Origin: CAINDZ01 sp964399195
GTDB lineage: Bacteria > Krumholzibacteriota > Krumholzibacteriia > LZORAL124-64-63
Direction of reading: 5' to 3'
NCBI GenBank assembly: GCA_964399195.1
Contig: CAYNPY010000005.1
Span: 12,620 to 76,619 of the forward strand
DNA length: 64,000 nucleotides
Part shown: piece after piece, positions 1 to 8,986 of the stretch
How positions within the stretch are numbered: position 1 is the stretch's first letter
Layout: the number at the start of each line of letters is the position of its first letter
The notes under the pieces: model-generated
What the model saw: the letters and a program-made list of their open reading frames with translations, nothing else
Told to the model about the DNA's origin: nothing
The model's database searches: none
Program-made: the position numbers and the translations under genes

Positions 1-747
1 TTTGCACCGGGCGCCGGCGGCCGGCCCGAGTCGCTGGACTCCGTGTTCGCGCTCATCGGCGAGTGGCCCGCGGCGGTGGTCGTGCTGGACGAGTTCCAGG
101 ACATCCTGGCCCTGCCCGACCATGCCGCCGTGCTCGCCCAGCTGCGCGGCCTGGTCCAGAAGCAGCCGCGCGCGTCGTTCGTCTACTGCGGCAGCCTGCG
201 GCACCGCATGGAGGACATCTTCACGCGCGACGACTCGCCGTTCTTCAAGGCGGCGATGCGCCTGCAGGTCGGCGCCATCGAACGCGCCGAGTTCCGCGAC
301 TTCCTGGCCGCGAAGTTCGCCGGCGCCGGGCGCACGGTGGCGCCCGGACTGCTGGACGACATCTGCGATCTCTGCCACGACAACCCCGGCGACGTGCAGC
401 GCTTCTGCACCGCGCTGTGGCAGGTCACGACCGACGGCCAGGTCCTGACCGCGAGCGAACTGCCCGCCGCCTGGGAGATGGTCTTCGCCATGCACGCGCA
501 GGAGTACGAGGTGATCCTGCGCAGCCTCAGCGCGCAGCAGGTGCAGGCGTTGCGCGGGCTGGCGGCGCTCGGGGGCCGCTCGCGCCTGACGCGCGAGCTG
601 CTTGCCGCCACCGGCATCGCGCTGCTGCCCTCGCTGGCCAAGGCGCTCAGCGCCATGGCCGGCCGCGGCGTTGTCATCAAGGAAGGGACCGAATTCCGCA
701 TCGCGGACCCGTTCCTGTCGCGCTGGCTGGGACTGAGGCTGCCGTGA
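1..747 (+). CDS. AAA-type ATPase, 5' partial
   Basis: The reading frame is open from the first base, so the start and probably the P-loop lie upstream of the window. What remains (about 248 residues) begins just before a Walker B-like strand, VVVLDEFQDI, as in archaeal-type/STAND AAA ATPases. A sensor-like YCGS segment follows, then a helical region with winged-helix character (SRLTRELLAATG) and the ending FRIADPFLSRWLGL, typical of the C-terminal wHTH of DUF234-like ATPases. Such proteins are usually annotated only as ATP-binding protein and their substrate is unknown. The TGA stop (745-747) overlaps the GTG start of metA, implying translational coupling, although no functional link is obvious. 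Confidence 0.75.
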   Translation, partial: FAPGAGGRPESLDSVFALIGEWPAAVVVLDEFQDILALPDHAAVLAQLRGLVQKQPRASFVYCGSLRHRMEDIFTRDDSPFFKAAMRLQVGAIERAEFRDFLAAKFAGAGRTVAPGLLDDICDLCHDNPGDVQRFCTALWQVTTDGQVLTASELPAAWEMVFAMHAQEYEVILRSLSAQQVQALRGLAALGGRSRLTRELLAATGIALLPSLAKALSAMAGRGVVIKEGTEFRIADPFLSRWLGLRLP

Positions 748-1745
748 ACGCGCCCGCACGGAGCCGGCCGCGCATCGCGTTGCTGAACCTGATGCCCGAC
801 GCGGCGCTCGAAGCCACCGAGCGGCAGTTCGCGCGCCTGCTCGGCGCGCGCGCCGATGGCGGTGACCAGGGCGCGCCCCAGATGATCCTGACCACGCTCG
901 CCGCCGTGCCGCGCGGACCTCGGGCAGCCGAACATGTCGCCCGCAACTACGGCTCCTTCGCCGATGCCTGCGCCCGCGGCCTCGACGGACTGGTCATCAC
1001 CGGCGCCAACGTGACGGGCGAGGACCTCACCGGCGAGCCGTTCTGGGAACCGCTGCTGGAGGCGGCCGACCGGGGGTTGCGTCGCGCGCGCTCGACGCTG
1101 CTGTCGTGCCTGGCCACGCACGTCGTGCTGCACGGGCGGTTCGGCCAGCCGCGTCGCCGCCTACCGGCCAAGTGCTGGGGCGTCTTCGCGCACGACGTCG
1201 CGCCCGATGTCCCGGGTCCCGCCGGCGCCCTGGTCCGCGGCCTGGGCGCGGCCGTGCCGGTGCCGCACTCGCGCTGGAACGAGGTCACGGCCGCCCAGTT
1301 CGCGGCCGCCGGCCTGCGCGTGCTGGTCGCCTCGCGGGAAGCCGGCGCGCACCTGGCCGCCAGCGACGACGGCCGCCTGGTCTGCCTGCAGGGCCACCCC
1401 GAGTACGACGCCGTCTCGCTGCTCAAGGAGTTCAAGCGTGATGCCCTGCTCTTCGCGGGTGGCGCTCTGCCGGCCTTCCCGCCGCTGCCGGCCGGCTACT
1501 TGCCGCCGCCGGCGCGGTCGATTCTCGAAGCCTGGCGCGACCAGGGGTTCGCCGCCGCGGCGGCCGGCCGGCCATGGCCGGAGTTCCCGGAAGCGGAGGT
1601 GGCCCCGCTGGTGCCCGACCCCTGGCGGGCGGGTGCGGAAGTGGTGTTCCGGAACTGGGTGGCGGGGTTGGGCCCGGTTTCGGCGCCCGGTCCGCGCGAA
1701 TGGAGTTCATCGCCTGTCGATTTGCCTGAAAATCCATTTTCATGA
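744..1745 (+). CDS. metA: Homoserine O-acyltransferase, MetA family
   Basis: This 333-residue protein transfers an acyl group (succinyl or acetyl) to homoserine, the first committed step of methionine synthesis, in the cytoplasm. The family nucleophile is visible in LSCLATH (Cys122). The other two catalytic residues lie in GHPEYD (His218 and Glu220), and the N-terminal RPRIALLNLMP is diagnostic of PF04204. The GTG start is chosen because it overlaps the stop of the upstream ATPase (GTGA) and directly precedes the conserved N-terminus. Whether the donor is succinyl- or acetyl-CoA cannot be read from these motifs. The last codons overlap the promoter of the next gene. Confidence 0.9.
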   Translation: MNAPARSRPRIALLNLMPDAALEATERQFARLLGARADGGDQGAPQMILTTLAAVPRGPRAAEHVARNYGSFADACARGLDGLVITGANVTGEDLTGEPFWEPLLEAADRGLRRARSTLLSCLATHVVLHGRFGQPRRRLPAKCWGVFAHDVAPDVPGPAGALVRGLGAAVPVPHSRWNEVTAAQFAAAGLRVLVASREAGAHLAASDDGRLVCLQGHPEYDAVSLLKEFKRDALLFAGGALPAFPPLPAGYLPPPARSILEAWRDQGFAAAAAGRPWPEFPEAEVAPLVPDPWRAGAEVVFRNWVAGLGPVSAPGPREWSSSPVDLPENPFS

Positions 1746-1751
1746 TATAAT
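1722..1751 (+). promoter_or_regulatory. Sigma-70-like promoter for the propeller protein gene
   Basis: TTGCCT (1722-1727) and a perfect TATAAT (1746-1751) are separated by 18 bp. The -35 lies within the end of metA. The A+T-rich patch is conspicuous in this GC-rich sequence. It predicts a leader of about 100 nt before the ATG at 1858. Confidence 0.7.
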
Positions 1752-1857
1752 ATAGTGCGCCTTTGCCCGGCCCGTTCGCGGATCCGTTCCGTCCACGTGC
1801 GGCCGCCGGCCACCCGGGGGTTCGCCCCTCCCTCGAAACTGCCCGAGGAGCCCATCC

Positions 1858-4800
1858 ATGTTGCAGCGTTCGTCGGCCGCGCTCGCGGTCATCGCCCTGG
1901 TCGCCCTGGGCGGCCTCTTCGTGCAGGACCTGGTCCAGGCCGACGCCGGCTGGGAGCAGAGGCAGCAGGCCAGGCTGGAGAACCAGCTGCGCCACGCCGC
2001 GCCCGGCTCGGACAAGGCCTTCAAAGCGCAGATGAGGCTCGACCGCCTCAGCGCCTGGCGCGAGCAGCGGCCGCAGGCCGGCTTCCCCGACGAGTTCGCG
2101 CGCGCCCTGCAGGAGATCAAGGTGCCGGCCGACCGCACCGCGCCCGAGTACGAGCAGGGCTACCAGACGCGCGAGCTGACGAAGGCGCTGCCGTTCGCGC
2201 GCGCCGACAAGTCGATCGTCTGGACCAGCCGCGGCCCCGGCAACGTGGCCGGCCGCGCGCGGGAGATCCTGATCGACCCGGGCGACGCCTCGAACAACAC
2301 CTGGTACGTGGCCAGCGTGGGCGGCGGCGTCTGGAAGACGACAGACGCCGGCGTCTCGTGGCGGCAGCTCAGCGACGAGATCCCCAACCTGGCGGTCTCG
2401 GCGCTGGTCCAGGCGCCCTCGAACCCGAACATCATGTACGCCGGCACCGGCGAGAGCTTCTACAGCGTGGACGTCATCAACGGCAACGGCATCCTGAAGT
2501 CGACCGACCGCGGCGAGACCTGGACGCCGCTGGCCTTCACCGTGGACGACTACCGCTTCAACAACATCTCGCGCATCCTGGTCTCGCCGACCGACGCCAA
2601 CCTGGTGCTGGCCTCGACTACGGTCGGGCGCTACAAGGGCCTGTACGAGCCCACCTCGAACATCTTCCGCTCCACCGACGGCGGCGCCACCTGGACCGTG
2701 GTGCACACGGAGACCGGCACCGGCGCCTTCGGCGACCCGCGCATCCTGCAGCTGGTGGCCGACCCGAACAACTTCAACATCCAGTACGCCTGCGTCTACG
2801 GCGGCGGCATCCGCAAGTCGACCAACGGCGGTCTGACCTGGACCACCATCAACAGCGGCATCACGAACCTGGCCGGCCGCTTCGAGCTGGCTGTCTCGAC
2901 GATCAACACCAACTACCTCTACGCTTCTTCGCAGGGCACGAGCCACGCGGAGCTGTGGGTGTCGTGGAACGGCGGGACCACCTGGAACGAGACCTTCGAG
3001 AGCGGCACCGAGCCCAACTGGCTGGGCGGGCAGGGCTGGTACGACAACACCATCGTGTGCGACCCGACCGACGCGCGCATCGTCTACGTGGGCGGGCCGG
3101 AACTGTGGAAGATCACGCTGGCCTCGGTGGGCTCCACCTCCCGCGTGACCACCCGGCTGGCCAGCTACTCGTGGCCGCACCCGGATCACCACATGCTGCG
3201 CATCGTGCCGCTGCAGGGCGGCGGCTGGTACCTGCTGAACGTCAACGACGGCGGCGTCGCCCGCACGGCCGGCGGCGCCACGGGCTACACCATGCCCATC
3301 ACCGGCATGGTCACCACGCAGTTCTACGGCGTGGACAAGGCGCCGGGCCGCAGCGCCTACTTCGGCGGCACGCAGGACAACGGCACCTGGCAGTCGGGCG
3401 ACGACCCGGACGAACTGGCGGCCTACGACCACCGCATCGGCGGCGACGGCTACGAGACCTCGTGGCACTTCGACGATCCGCTCAAGCTGATCGGCGGCTA
3501 CCAGTACAACGGCCTGCAGCGTTCGCTGGACGGCGGCGATACCTGGACCTCGGCCACCAGCGGCATGACCAACAACTCCAGCTCGACGGCGCCGTTCATC
3601 ACCAAGATCGCCAAGAGCCAGAAGCGCCCGGACACGATCTTCGCGGTGGGCGTCTCGGGCGTGTGGAAGTCGACGGATTTCGGCGGCTCGTGGACGCTGA
3701 CGCCGATCGCGCCGGCGGACCTCGGCGCGCTCAGCTCGTTCCTGACCGTGCGCGTCTCGAACGCGAACCCCGACATCGTCTGGGCCGGCAGCCGCATGGA
3801 CGACACCGGGCGGCTGAACGTGTCGACGAACAACGGCGCCACGTTCACCCCGACCTCGCTGTACCCGTTGGCGGTGATGGGCCTGTCGTCGGGCCTGGCC
3901 ACGCACCCGACCGATCCGAACACCGCCTACGCGATGTTCTCGTTCGCGCGGCGCCCGAAGATCCTGCGCACGACGGACCTCGGCGCCACCTGGACCGACA
4001 TCACCGGCTACAACGGCACGGCCGACTTCAGCTCGAACGGCTTCCCCGACGTGGCCGTCTACGACCTGGTGGTCTGGCCGAACGACACCAACCGGCTGTG
4101 GGCGGCGACCGAGATCGGCATCGTCGAGTCGCTGGACGGCGGCGGCAGCTGGGCGCTGGCCAACCACAACCTGCCGGCGGTCGGCGTCTGGCGCCTGGTC
4201 GCCGTCGAGGACGAGATCATCGCCGGCACGCACGGCCGCGGCATCTGGTCGATGACCGACCCGGCCCTGGAGACCGGGCAGGTCTACAAGCCGCTGTTCG
4301 ACTTCATGGTGCAGCCGCCCACCGGCGGGCTGAACCTGCAGTTCAACCTGCGCTCGGTCTACGACTCCACGCAGGTCTGGGTGGACGGCGCCAAGGTGCA
4401 GGTGATCGGGCCGAACACGCGGCGGCAGACGCTGGCGCTGACGCAGCCCGTGCTGACGGCGGGCCTGAAGACGGCCTTCGCGCGCTCGTTCAAGAACGGC
4501 GTGGCGTACGAGTCGGTGACGCGCACCGTCGATGCGCTGGCCCTGGCGGCGCCGGCGTTCAACTACGCCAACTCGCTGAACTCGGGCGCCGACTTCCAGA
4601 TGACGCAGTTCTCGGTCCAGACGCCGGGAGGCTTCACCGACCCCGCGCTGCACACGACGCACAATTACACCAACGGCTCGGCGCCGGTGGCGCTGCTCAA
4701 GACGCCGATCCGCATCGCGGACAACACGACGCTCTCGTACAACCAGATCGCGATCGTCGAGCCGGGCGACCCGGGCACCGTCTTCGGCGACGCCGCCTTC

Positions 4801-5376
4801 TGGGACTACGTCGTGGTCGAGGGCAGCCGCGACGGCACCACCTGGCTGCCGGTGGCCCCGGGCATCGACGCGCAGTCGGACCCGGCCTGGGAGAGCAGCT
4901 TCTACTCGGGCAGCCCGGCGCCGTCGGAAGCGCTGTTCCGCCCGCAGGTGACGCTGCTGAACGACACCTTCGCCAAGGGCGAGACGATCCTGCTGCGCTT
5001 CCGCCTGTTCGCCGATTCGGCCGTGACCGGCTGGGGCTGGGCCATCGACGACATCAGCATCCAGTCGACGACCGGCGCCTCGCCGGCCGAGGTGCCGACG
5101 GCCGTGTCGCTGGCGCAGAACCACCCGAACCCGTTCAACCCGTCGACGACGATCGCCTTCTCGCTGGTGCGCGACGGTCGCGTCGAACTGAAGGTCTACG
5201 ACGCGCGCGGCGCCCTGGTGCGCACGCTGGTCGACGGCCAGGTGACCGCCGGCGAGCAGCGGGTGGCCTGGGACGGCCGGGACGACGGCGGCCGGCAGGT
5301 GGCGGCCGGCGTCTACCTGTACCGGCTGCGGGCGGACGGGCAGGAGCTGCACAGGAAGATGACCCTCGTGAAATAG
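1858..5376 (+). CDS. Secreted BNR/sortilin-type propeller with FlgD-like C-terminal domain
   Basis: The protein has 1172 residues, with an N-terminal hydrophobic export signal (about residues 5-25) and a charged helical prosegment to about 110. A long region (about 115-800) carries repeated WxxSxDxGxTW-type blades (for example STDRGETWTPL, STDGGATWTVV, STNGGLTWTTI) typical of BNR/Vps10/glycosyl-hydrolase-74-like propellers. A middle beta-rich part (about 830-1075) follows. The last 90 residues contain QNHPNPFNPSTTI, ending in GVYLYRLRADG, the FlgD-like Ig fold used as a C-terminal sorting tag in many FCB-group secreted proteins. It is probably extracellular or on the cell surface; the substrate is unknown. 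The ATG is preceded by GAGGAGCCC and by the promoter at 1722-1751. Confidence 0.85.
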   Translation: MLQRSSAALAVIALVALGGLFVQDLVQADAGWEQRQQARLENQLRHAAPGSDKAFKAQMRLDRLSAWREQRPQAGFPDEFARALQEIKVPADRTAPEYEQGYQTRELTKALPFARADKSIVWTSRGPGNVAGRAREILIDPGDASNNTWYVASVGGGVWKTTDAGVSWRQLSDEIPNLAVSALVQAPSNPNIMYAGTGESFYSVDVINGNGILKSTDRGETWTPLAFTVDDYRFNNISRILVSPTDANLVLASTTVGRYKGLYEPTSNIFRSTDGGATWTVVHTETGTGAFGDPRILQLVADPNNFNIQYACVYGGGIRKSTNGGLTWTTINSGITNLAGRFELAVSTINTNYLYASSQGTSHAELWVSWNGGTTWNETFESGTEPNWLGGQGWYDNTIVCDPTDARIVYVGGPELWKITLASVGSTSRVTTRLASYSWPHPDHHMLRIVPLQGGGWYLLNVNDGGVARTAGGATGYTMPITGMVTTQFYGVDKAPGRSAYFGGTQDNGTWQSGDDPDELAAYDHRIGGDGYETSWHFDDPLKLIGGYQYNGLQRSLDGGDTWTSATSGMTNNSSSTAPFITKIAKSQKRPDTIFAVGVSGVWKSTDFGGSWTLTPIAPADLGALSSFLTVRVSNANPDIVWAGSRMDDTGRLNVSTNNGATFTPTSLYPLAVMGLSSGLATHPTDPNTAYAMFSFARRPKILRTTDLGATWTDITGYNGTADFSSNGFPDVAVYDLVVWPNDTNRLWAATEIGIVESLDGGGSWALANHNLPAVGVWRLVAVEDEIIAGTHGRGIWSMTDPALETGQVYKPLFDFMVQPPTGGLNLQFNLRSVYDSTQVWVDGAKVQVIGPNTRRQTLALTQPVLTAGLKTAFARSFKNGVAYESVTRTVDALALAAPAFNYANSLNSGADFQMTQFSVQTPGGFTDPALHTTHNYTNGSAPVALLKTPIRIADNTTLSYNQIAIVEPGDPGTVFGDAAFWDYVVVEGSRDGTTWLPVAPGIDAQSDPAWESSFYSGSPAPSEALFRPQVTLLNDTFAKGETILLRFRLFADSAVTGWGWAIDDISIQSTTGASPAEVPTAVSLAQNHPNPFNPSTTIAFSLVRDGRVELKVYDARGALVRTLVDGQVTAGEQRVAWDGRDDGGRQVAAGVYLYRLRADGQELHRKMTLVK

Positions 5377-5705
5377 GTCCCAGCGCGGGACCAGGCGCCA
5401 GGCGGTGGGGGGCCCGAGCCGCGGCGGGGGGCCCGCCCGGCCACCCCCCGGCGGGGGGGGGTCGTGGGTTTCTGGGGGGGCGGGGCGGGGGGTGGGGCGG
5501 CCAATTCGGGCCACCCGCGACCGCTTCGCCCCGCGGCGGCGCCGCTGCCACAACAGGGCCGGGACGCCGANNNNNNNNNNCGGCCGCCGGCGTTCGGGGA
5601 TTGCCTTGGACTTGCGCCGGCGCAAGCGGCGGCTGCAATCGGCCGCGCGCGGTGCTATCGTGCGCGCGATCTTGCGCCCGTCCCGCACCCGAAAGGAAGC
5701 CGTCC
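5377..5705. other. Intergenic region with poly-G artefact and assembly gap
   Basis: This is a non-coding stretch between the propeller gene and the DUF486 gene. Bases 5400-5520 are extremely G-rich, with runs of 6-9 G, resembling low-quality poly-G read ends rather than genomic sequence. Ten Ns follow at 5571-5580. Real sequence resumes after the gap and contains the palindrome at 5611-5626 and a weak promoter-like TATCGT at 5656-5661 ahead of the next gene. No terminator for the upstream gene can be recognised. Confidence 0.7.
5611..5626. repeat. GC palindrome CTTGCGCCGGCGCAAG, copy 1
   Basis: This is a perfect 16-bp palindrome, 95 bp upstream of the DUF486 gene. The same core occurs at 8835-8854 and 13051-13064, always between genes and about 95-150 bp ahead of a start codon. 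It has no loop, so it looks more like a dyad protein site or dispersed repeat than a terminator. Confidence 0.6.
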
Positions 5706-6062
5706 GTGAAGCCCGTCGCCGTTTCCATCGCCCTGCTGGTCTGCAGCAACGTCTTCATGACCTTCGCCTGGTACGCGCACCTCAAGGAACTGAACCACAA
5801 GCCGTGGCTCATCGCCGTGTTCGTCAGTTGGGGGATCGCGCTGCTGGAATACTGCTTCCAGGTGCCGGCCAACCGCATCGGGCACACGGTGCTGAGCGTG
5901 GGGCATCTGAAGATCATCCAGGAAGTGGTCACGCTGACGGTGTTCGTGCCGTTCTCCGTCTGGTACCTGCGCGAGCCGCTCAAGCTGGACTACCTGTGGG
6001 CGGGGCTGTGCCTGGTGGGGGCGGCGTTCTTCGTGTTCCGGGGGAAGCTGGTGGGGGCGTAG
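5706..6062 (+). CDS. DUF486 (DMT-superfamily) small membrane protein
   Basis: This 118-residue integral membrane protein has about four hydrophobic helices (residues 3-22, 33-52, 60-85, 93-113). The family signature includes NVFMTFAWYAHLK near the N-terminus, EYCFQVPANRIGH mid-protein and the FREP/LREPL-like loop. DUF486 proteins are half-size relatives of drug/metabolite transporters, and their substrate is unknown. The GTG start is chosen because the hydrophobic helix begins immediately after it and GAAAGGAAG precedes it. It is a single gene. Confidence 0.85.
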   Translation: MKPVAVSIALLVCSNVFMTFAWYAHLKELNHKPWLIAVFVSWGIALLEYCFQVPANRIGHTVLSVGHLKIIQEVVTLTVFVPFSVWYLREPLKLDYLWAGLCLVGAAFFVFRGKLVGA

Positions 6063-6073
6063 GCCAACCCTGC

Positions 6074-6103
6074 TTGCGCCGCGCGCCGGGCAGGGCGCAT
6101 ACT
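6074..6103 (+). promoter_or_regulatory. Putative promoter of the Cys-rich/TonB receptor pair
   Basis: TTGCGC (6074-6079), an 18-bp spacer and CATACT (6098-6103) lie about 50 bp ahead of the GTG at 6152. The match to consensus is moderate; it is supported mainly by spacing and position. Confidence 0.4.
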
Positions 6104-6151
6104 GCCGTGGTGCGAAGGGCAGCAGTGGTGGCGGCCGGCGCGGAGGTAGCG

Positions 6152-6622
6152 GTGAAGGTCGGTTGGCTCGATCGCCGGCGCGGATGGCTGGGCGGCCTGG
6201 CGCTGGCCGCGTACATGGCCGGCGGGCTGGGCCCGGCCGGCGGCGCGCTGGCGGCATTCCTGCATGAAGGGCGTCCCGCCCGCGGCGCCTGCGGTTGCGG
6301 CGAGGGCGCGACCTGCTGCGGCGCCGCCTGCTGCGCGCCGGCGGCCGTGACGGCGTCCGGCGGCCTGCCCGACTGCTGCGCCGACGCCTCCGAGCCGGAG
6401 CCGGCCGGGGCGCCGGCTCTGGTGGCCGGCTGCAACTGCGGCCATCGCGACCACCAATCGTCCCGCGCGCAAGCTTTGGATTCCCACCTGCCGATCCTCG
6501 CGCTTACGAGCCTCTGCCCGCCGCCGGTTGCCGATCTGGCGCCCGGAAGTCCGATCCAGGTTGCCGCCTGGCGACTCGAACCGCTCGACCGGGTGCCCAA
6601 GTCCTCCCCTCCCATCGCCTGA
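6152..6622 (+). CDS. Cys-rich exported protein upstream of copper-type TonB receptor
   Basis: This 156-residue protein has one N-terminal hydrophobic segment (about residues 12-38) and then a cysteine-rich stretch (about 47-95) containing CGCGEGATCCGAACC, a further CC pair and CNCGHRDH. It then has a proline-rich tail. The clustering of Cys and His after an export or anchor segment suggests metal binding in the periplasm (inference). The GTG start has a good ribosome site (GGAGG, 6142-6146). It lies 109 bp upstream of an OprC-like receptor, so the two probably form a copper-handling unit. No named family is recognised with certainty. Confidence 0.65.
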   Translation: MKVGWLDRRRGWLGGLALAAYMAGGLGPAGGALAAFLHEGRPARGACGCGEGATCCGAACCAPAAVTASGGLPDCCADASEPEPAGAPALVAGCNCGHRDHQSSRAQALDSHLPILALTSLCPPPVADLAPGSPIQVAAWRLEPLDRVPKSSPPIA

Positions 6623-6731
6623 GCCTCGACCAACCGGGACAGTTGATGAACCCGCGCGTGGGAGCGCGCCGCGGCAGCACCGCCGGCGTGCGCGCGCCTC
6701 CGCGCGCCCAGACACGGGAGGAAGTCTCGTC

Positions 6732-8787
6732 ATGACCAGATTGATCCCATGCCGGCGTGCTGGGCCGGCGCTCGCGATGGCCACGCTGGCCGCCGCCGCG
6801 ATCGCAGCGGGCGCCGCCCGCGCCGCGCCGGCGCCCGAGCGCGTCGCCACAACCGACACAGTCACGGTGGTTGCAGAACGCGTGGCCCCGGGCGCGCAGA
6901 CCGTCGTCGTGACTCCGGGGCAGGACGTCGCCGACGTGCTGCAGGCGACGCCGTTCGTCATCGTGCAGCGCGGCGCGCCCGGCGCCGGCGATCTCTACGC
7001 CGACGGCTTCCGCCGCCACGATCTGACCTTCACCGTCGACGGCGAGCGCTGCGAGACAGCCTGTCCCAACCGCATGGACACGCGACTGGGACAGGTCGAC
7101 CTGCTCGAGATCGAGTCGGTCGACCTGGCCCGGGGGGGGGGCCCGGGGGCCGGGGGGGGGGGGGGGGCCCGGGGCCGGGAGGGGTGGGGTGCCCGCCGCG
7201 CCCGGGGGGGGGGCGGGGNNNNNNNNNNGCCTGGACACGCGAGTGGGACTGGTCGACCGGCTCGAGTGCGTGTGGGTCGCCCGCGCCCGCGACGGCGCCG
7301 CGCTGCAGTCGGGGCTGGGCGGCACCGTCGCGATGAAGCGTTCGCTTCCCGGCGACGCCTGGCTGGGGCGCCTGCGCGTGGAGGCGCGCGCCGACCATGA
7401 CGACGCCGTCGACGGCTCGTTCTCGCTGGAAGCCCGCGGCCTGCGGCTGGGCGCCCGCTGGCGCCAGGTCGAGGCGTACACAGACGCCGACGGCCGCACC
7501 TTCGCCGATCTGTACGGGCTGGCACGGACGCCGGCCACCGCCGTGCGCGAGGTGCGGGTCCAGTCGCGGCTGCCGGAGGGCGATTTGCGCGCGGGACACG
7601 AGCGCTCGCGGGATCTCCTGTTCCCGTACCTGTTGATGGATGAGCGCGAAAACGACCGCTGGGAGGCTTCCGGCTCCTGGCGCGGGCACCGCTTCTACGT
7701 AAATCGGACCGAGCACCTGATGGACAACGCGCTGCGAAGCAGCTTGGCATCCTCGTACATGGTCACCGATGCCGAGAACACGATGTTCGGCGCCGTCGGC
7801 GACCGCTACGAGATCTACGGGCGCAACTGGGAAGCCCGCAACGACATCACGCCCGCGGCCAACCCGGCGATGGCCACCAACAGCCACATGCTGCCGGACG
7901 TCTGGCGCTGGGGCGCGACGCTGCGCCACTCCCTGGGCACGGCCGGCAACCCCTGGCTCGTCGCCCGGGTGGGCTTGGCCCGCACCAAGGCGCACGACGA
8001 CGCGCAACTGGCGGCCTTCACGCGCGTGCATGCGGACGCGGAACTGGAGAAGTGGTCGGTTCCGTTCGGGATCACGCTTTCGCGGGCGCGCGTCGTGTCC
8101 GGCGCGGCCGTGACCGCGGCCCTCGAACTGGCGGTCGACGCCCCCGGCATCGAGCAGCAGTTCATCGTCGTGGACAAGCCCGGTGCGATGACCGACTGGG
8201 TCGGCAATCCCACGCTGGACGATCCCGTGCGCGCCACCCTGCGCGTGGGCGCCACGTGCGGCACCGTGCGCGCCGAGCTGTTCGGCACCCGCGTGGCGGA
8301 CTACCCGGTGCTGGCGCGCGCCATGGTCGGCGCGGTCGCGATCCAGACCTACGCACCGGTCGATGCGCTGCTGGCGGGCGCCTCGCTGCGCGCAGAGTGG
8401 GACCTGGCCGCGGCCGGGCTGAGCTGGAACTGGGGCGAGCAGGTCGATTCCAACGCGCCGCTGGCCGAGATCCAGCCGCTGACCTTTGATCTGGAGTTGC
8501 GTACCCCGGAATGGCGGGGAGCCACGGCGCGCGCCTGGTACCGCCACGCGACGGCCCAGCACCGTGTCGACGCCTCGCAGGGCGAGACGGCCACCGACGC
8601 CTGGAACCGTCTGGACCTGGCGGCGGCCTGGCGGTCGGGCGATGTGCGTTACGAGCTGGCGCTGGACAACGCGACCAACGTCCTCTACACGCAGCACCTG
8701 TCCTACCAGCGCAACCCGTTCGCCGCGGGCCTGCGCGTGTGGGAGCCGGGGCGGACGCTGCGGCTGAGCGCGGTGTTCGCGTTCTGA
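6732..8787 (+). CDS. TonB-dependent receptor, OprC/NosA-like (copper), split by assembly artefact
   Basis: The N-terminal half (from ATG 6732) has a signal peptide and a plug domain with ETACPNRMD. That is the C-x3-M copper-ligand motif I recall for OprC/NosA receptors. The C-terminal half (from about 7231, a different frame) is a beta-barrel ending in a Phe-terminated strand, SAVFAF. The frame change is not biological. Bases 7231-7288 are an error-rich second copy of 7074-7131, offset by 157 bp, with poly-G and Ns between. Deleting 157 bp leaves 1899 bp, one continuous 632-residue frame of normal receptor size. It acts in the outer membrane and is energised by TonB. An RBS (GGAGGAAG) precedes the start. 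Confidence 0.85.
7132..7288. other. Assembly artefact: poly-G, gap and duplicated contig end
   Basis: Runs of up to 14 G (7132-7218) lead into ten Ns (7219-7228). After the gap, 7231-7288 repeats 7074-7131 with scattered mismatches, as expected where two contig ends overlap but degrade in quality. It should be removed before any analysis of the receptor. Confidence 0.85.
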
Positions 8788-8834
8788 GCGCAGCGGGCGG
8801 AGGCGGCGCGCGCGGACTCGATCTGTGCGCGCGC

Positions 8835-8869
8835 CACTTGCGCCGGCGCAAGTGCGCTTGCGCCGGCGC
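8835..8869. repeat. GC palindrome, copy 2 with a second half-copy
   Basis: A perfect 20-bp palindrome, CACTTGCGCCGGCGCAAGTG, occupies 8835-8854. It is followed at 8857-8869 by CTTGCGCCGGCGC, a second truncated copy. The element lies 48 bp after the TonB receptor stop and about 130 bp before the UbiA start. Confidence 0.65.
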
Positions 8870-8902
8870 GCGCCGATGGGCCACCGCCCTTGCGGCCGCG
8901 CC

Positions 8903-8931
8903 TTGCCCGCGCGCGTGCCCGGTGGTAGCTT
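8903..8931 (+). promoter_or_regulatory. Promoter of the UbiA-family gene
   Basis: TTGCCC (8903-8908), 17 bp, TAGCTT (8926-8931). The start codon is 56 bp downstream. The TTGCCC/TAnnnT pattern recurs at 25479-25507. Confidence 0.5.
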
Positions 8932-8986
8932 CGCGCCGATCGCGCGCCGCCGTTCACCACCCGCAACCGCCACGGTGTGCCCCTGC

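Noticed and set aside
5400..5520. G-quadruplex-like tract
   Set aside because: It adjoins Ns and resembles the poly-G tract at 7132-7218, which is demonstrably an assembly artefact.
1432..5688. Very long open frame on the minus strand (about 1400 codons) opposite the propeller gene
   Set aside because: It lies antisense to a well-supported gene, is Arg/Ala/Gly/His-rich with no domain, and runs through the Ns; it results from the high GC content.
6732..7400. Pseudogene call for the TonB receptor
   Set aside because: The frame change disappears when the duplicated contig end is removed.
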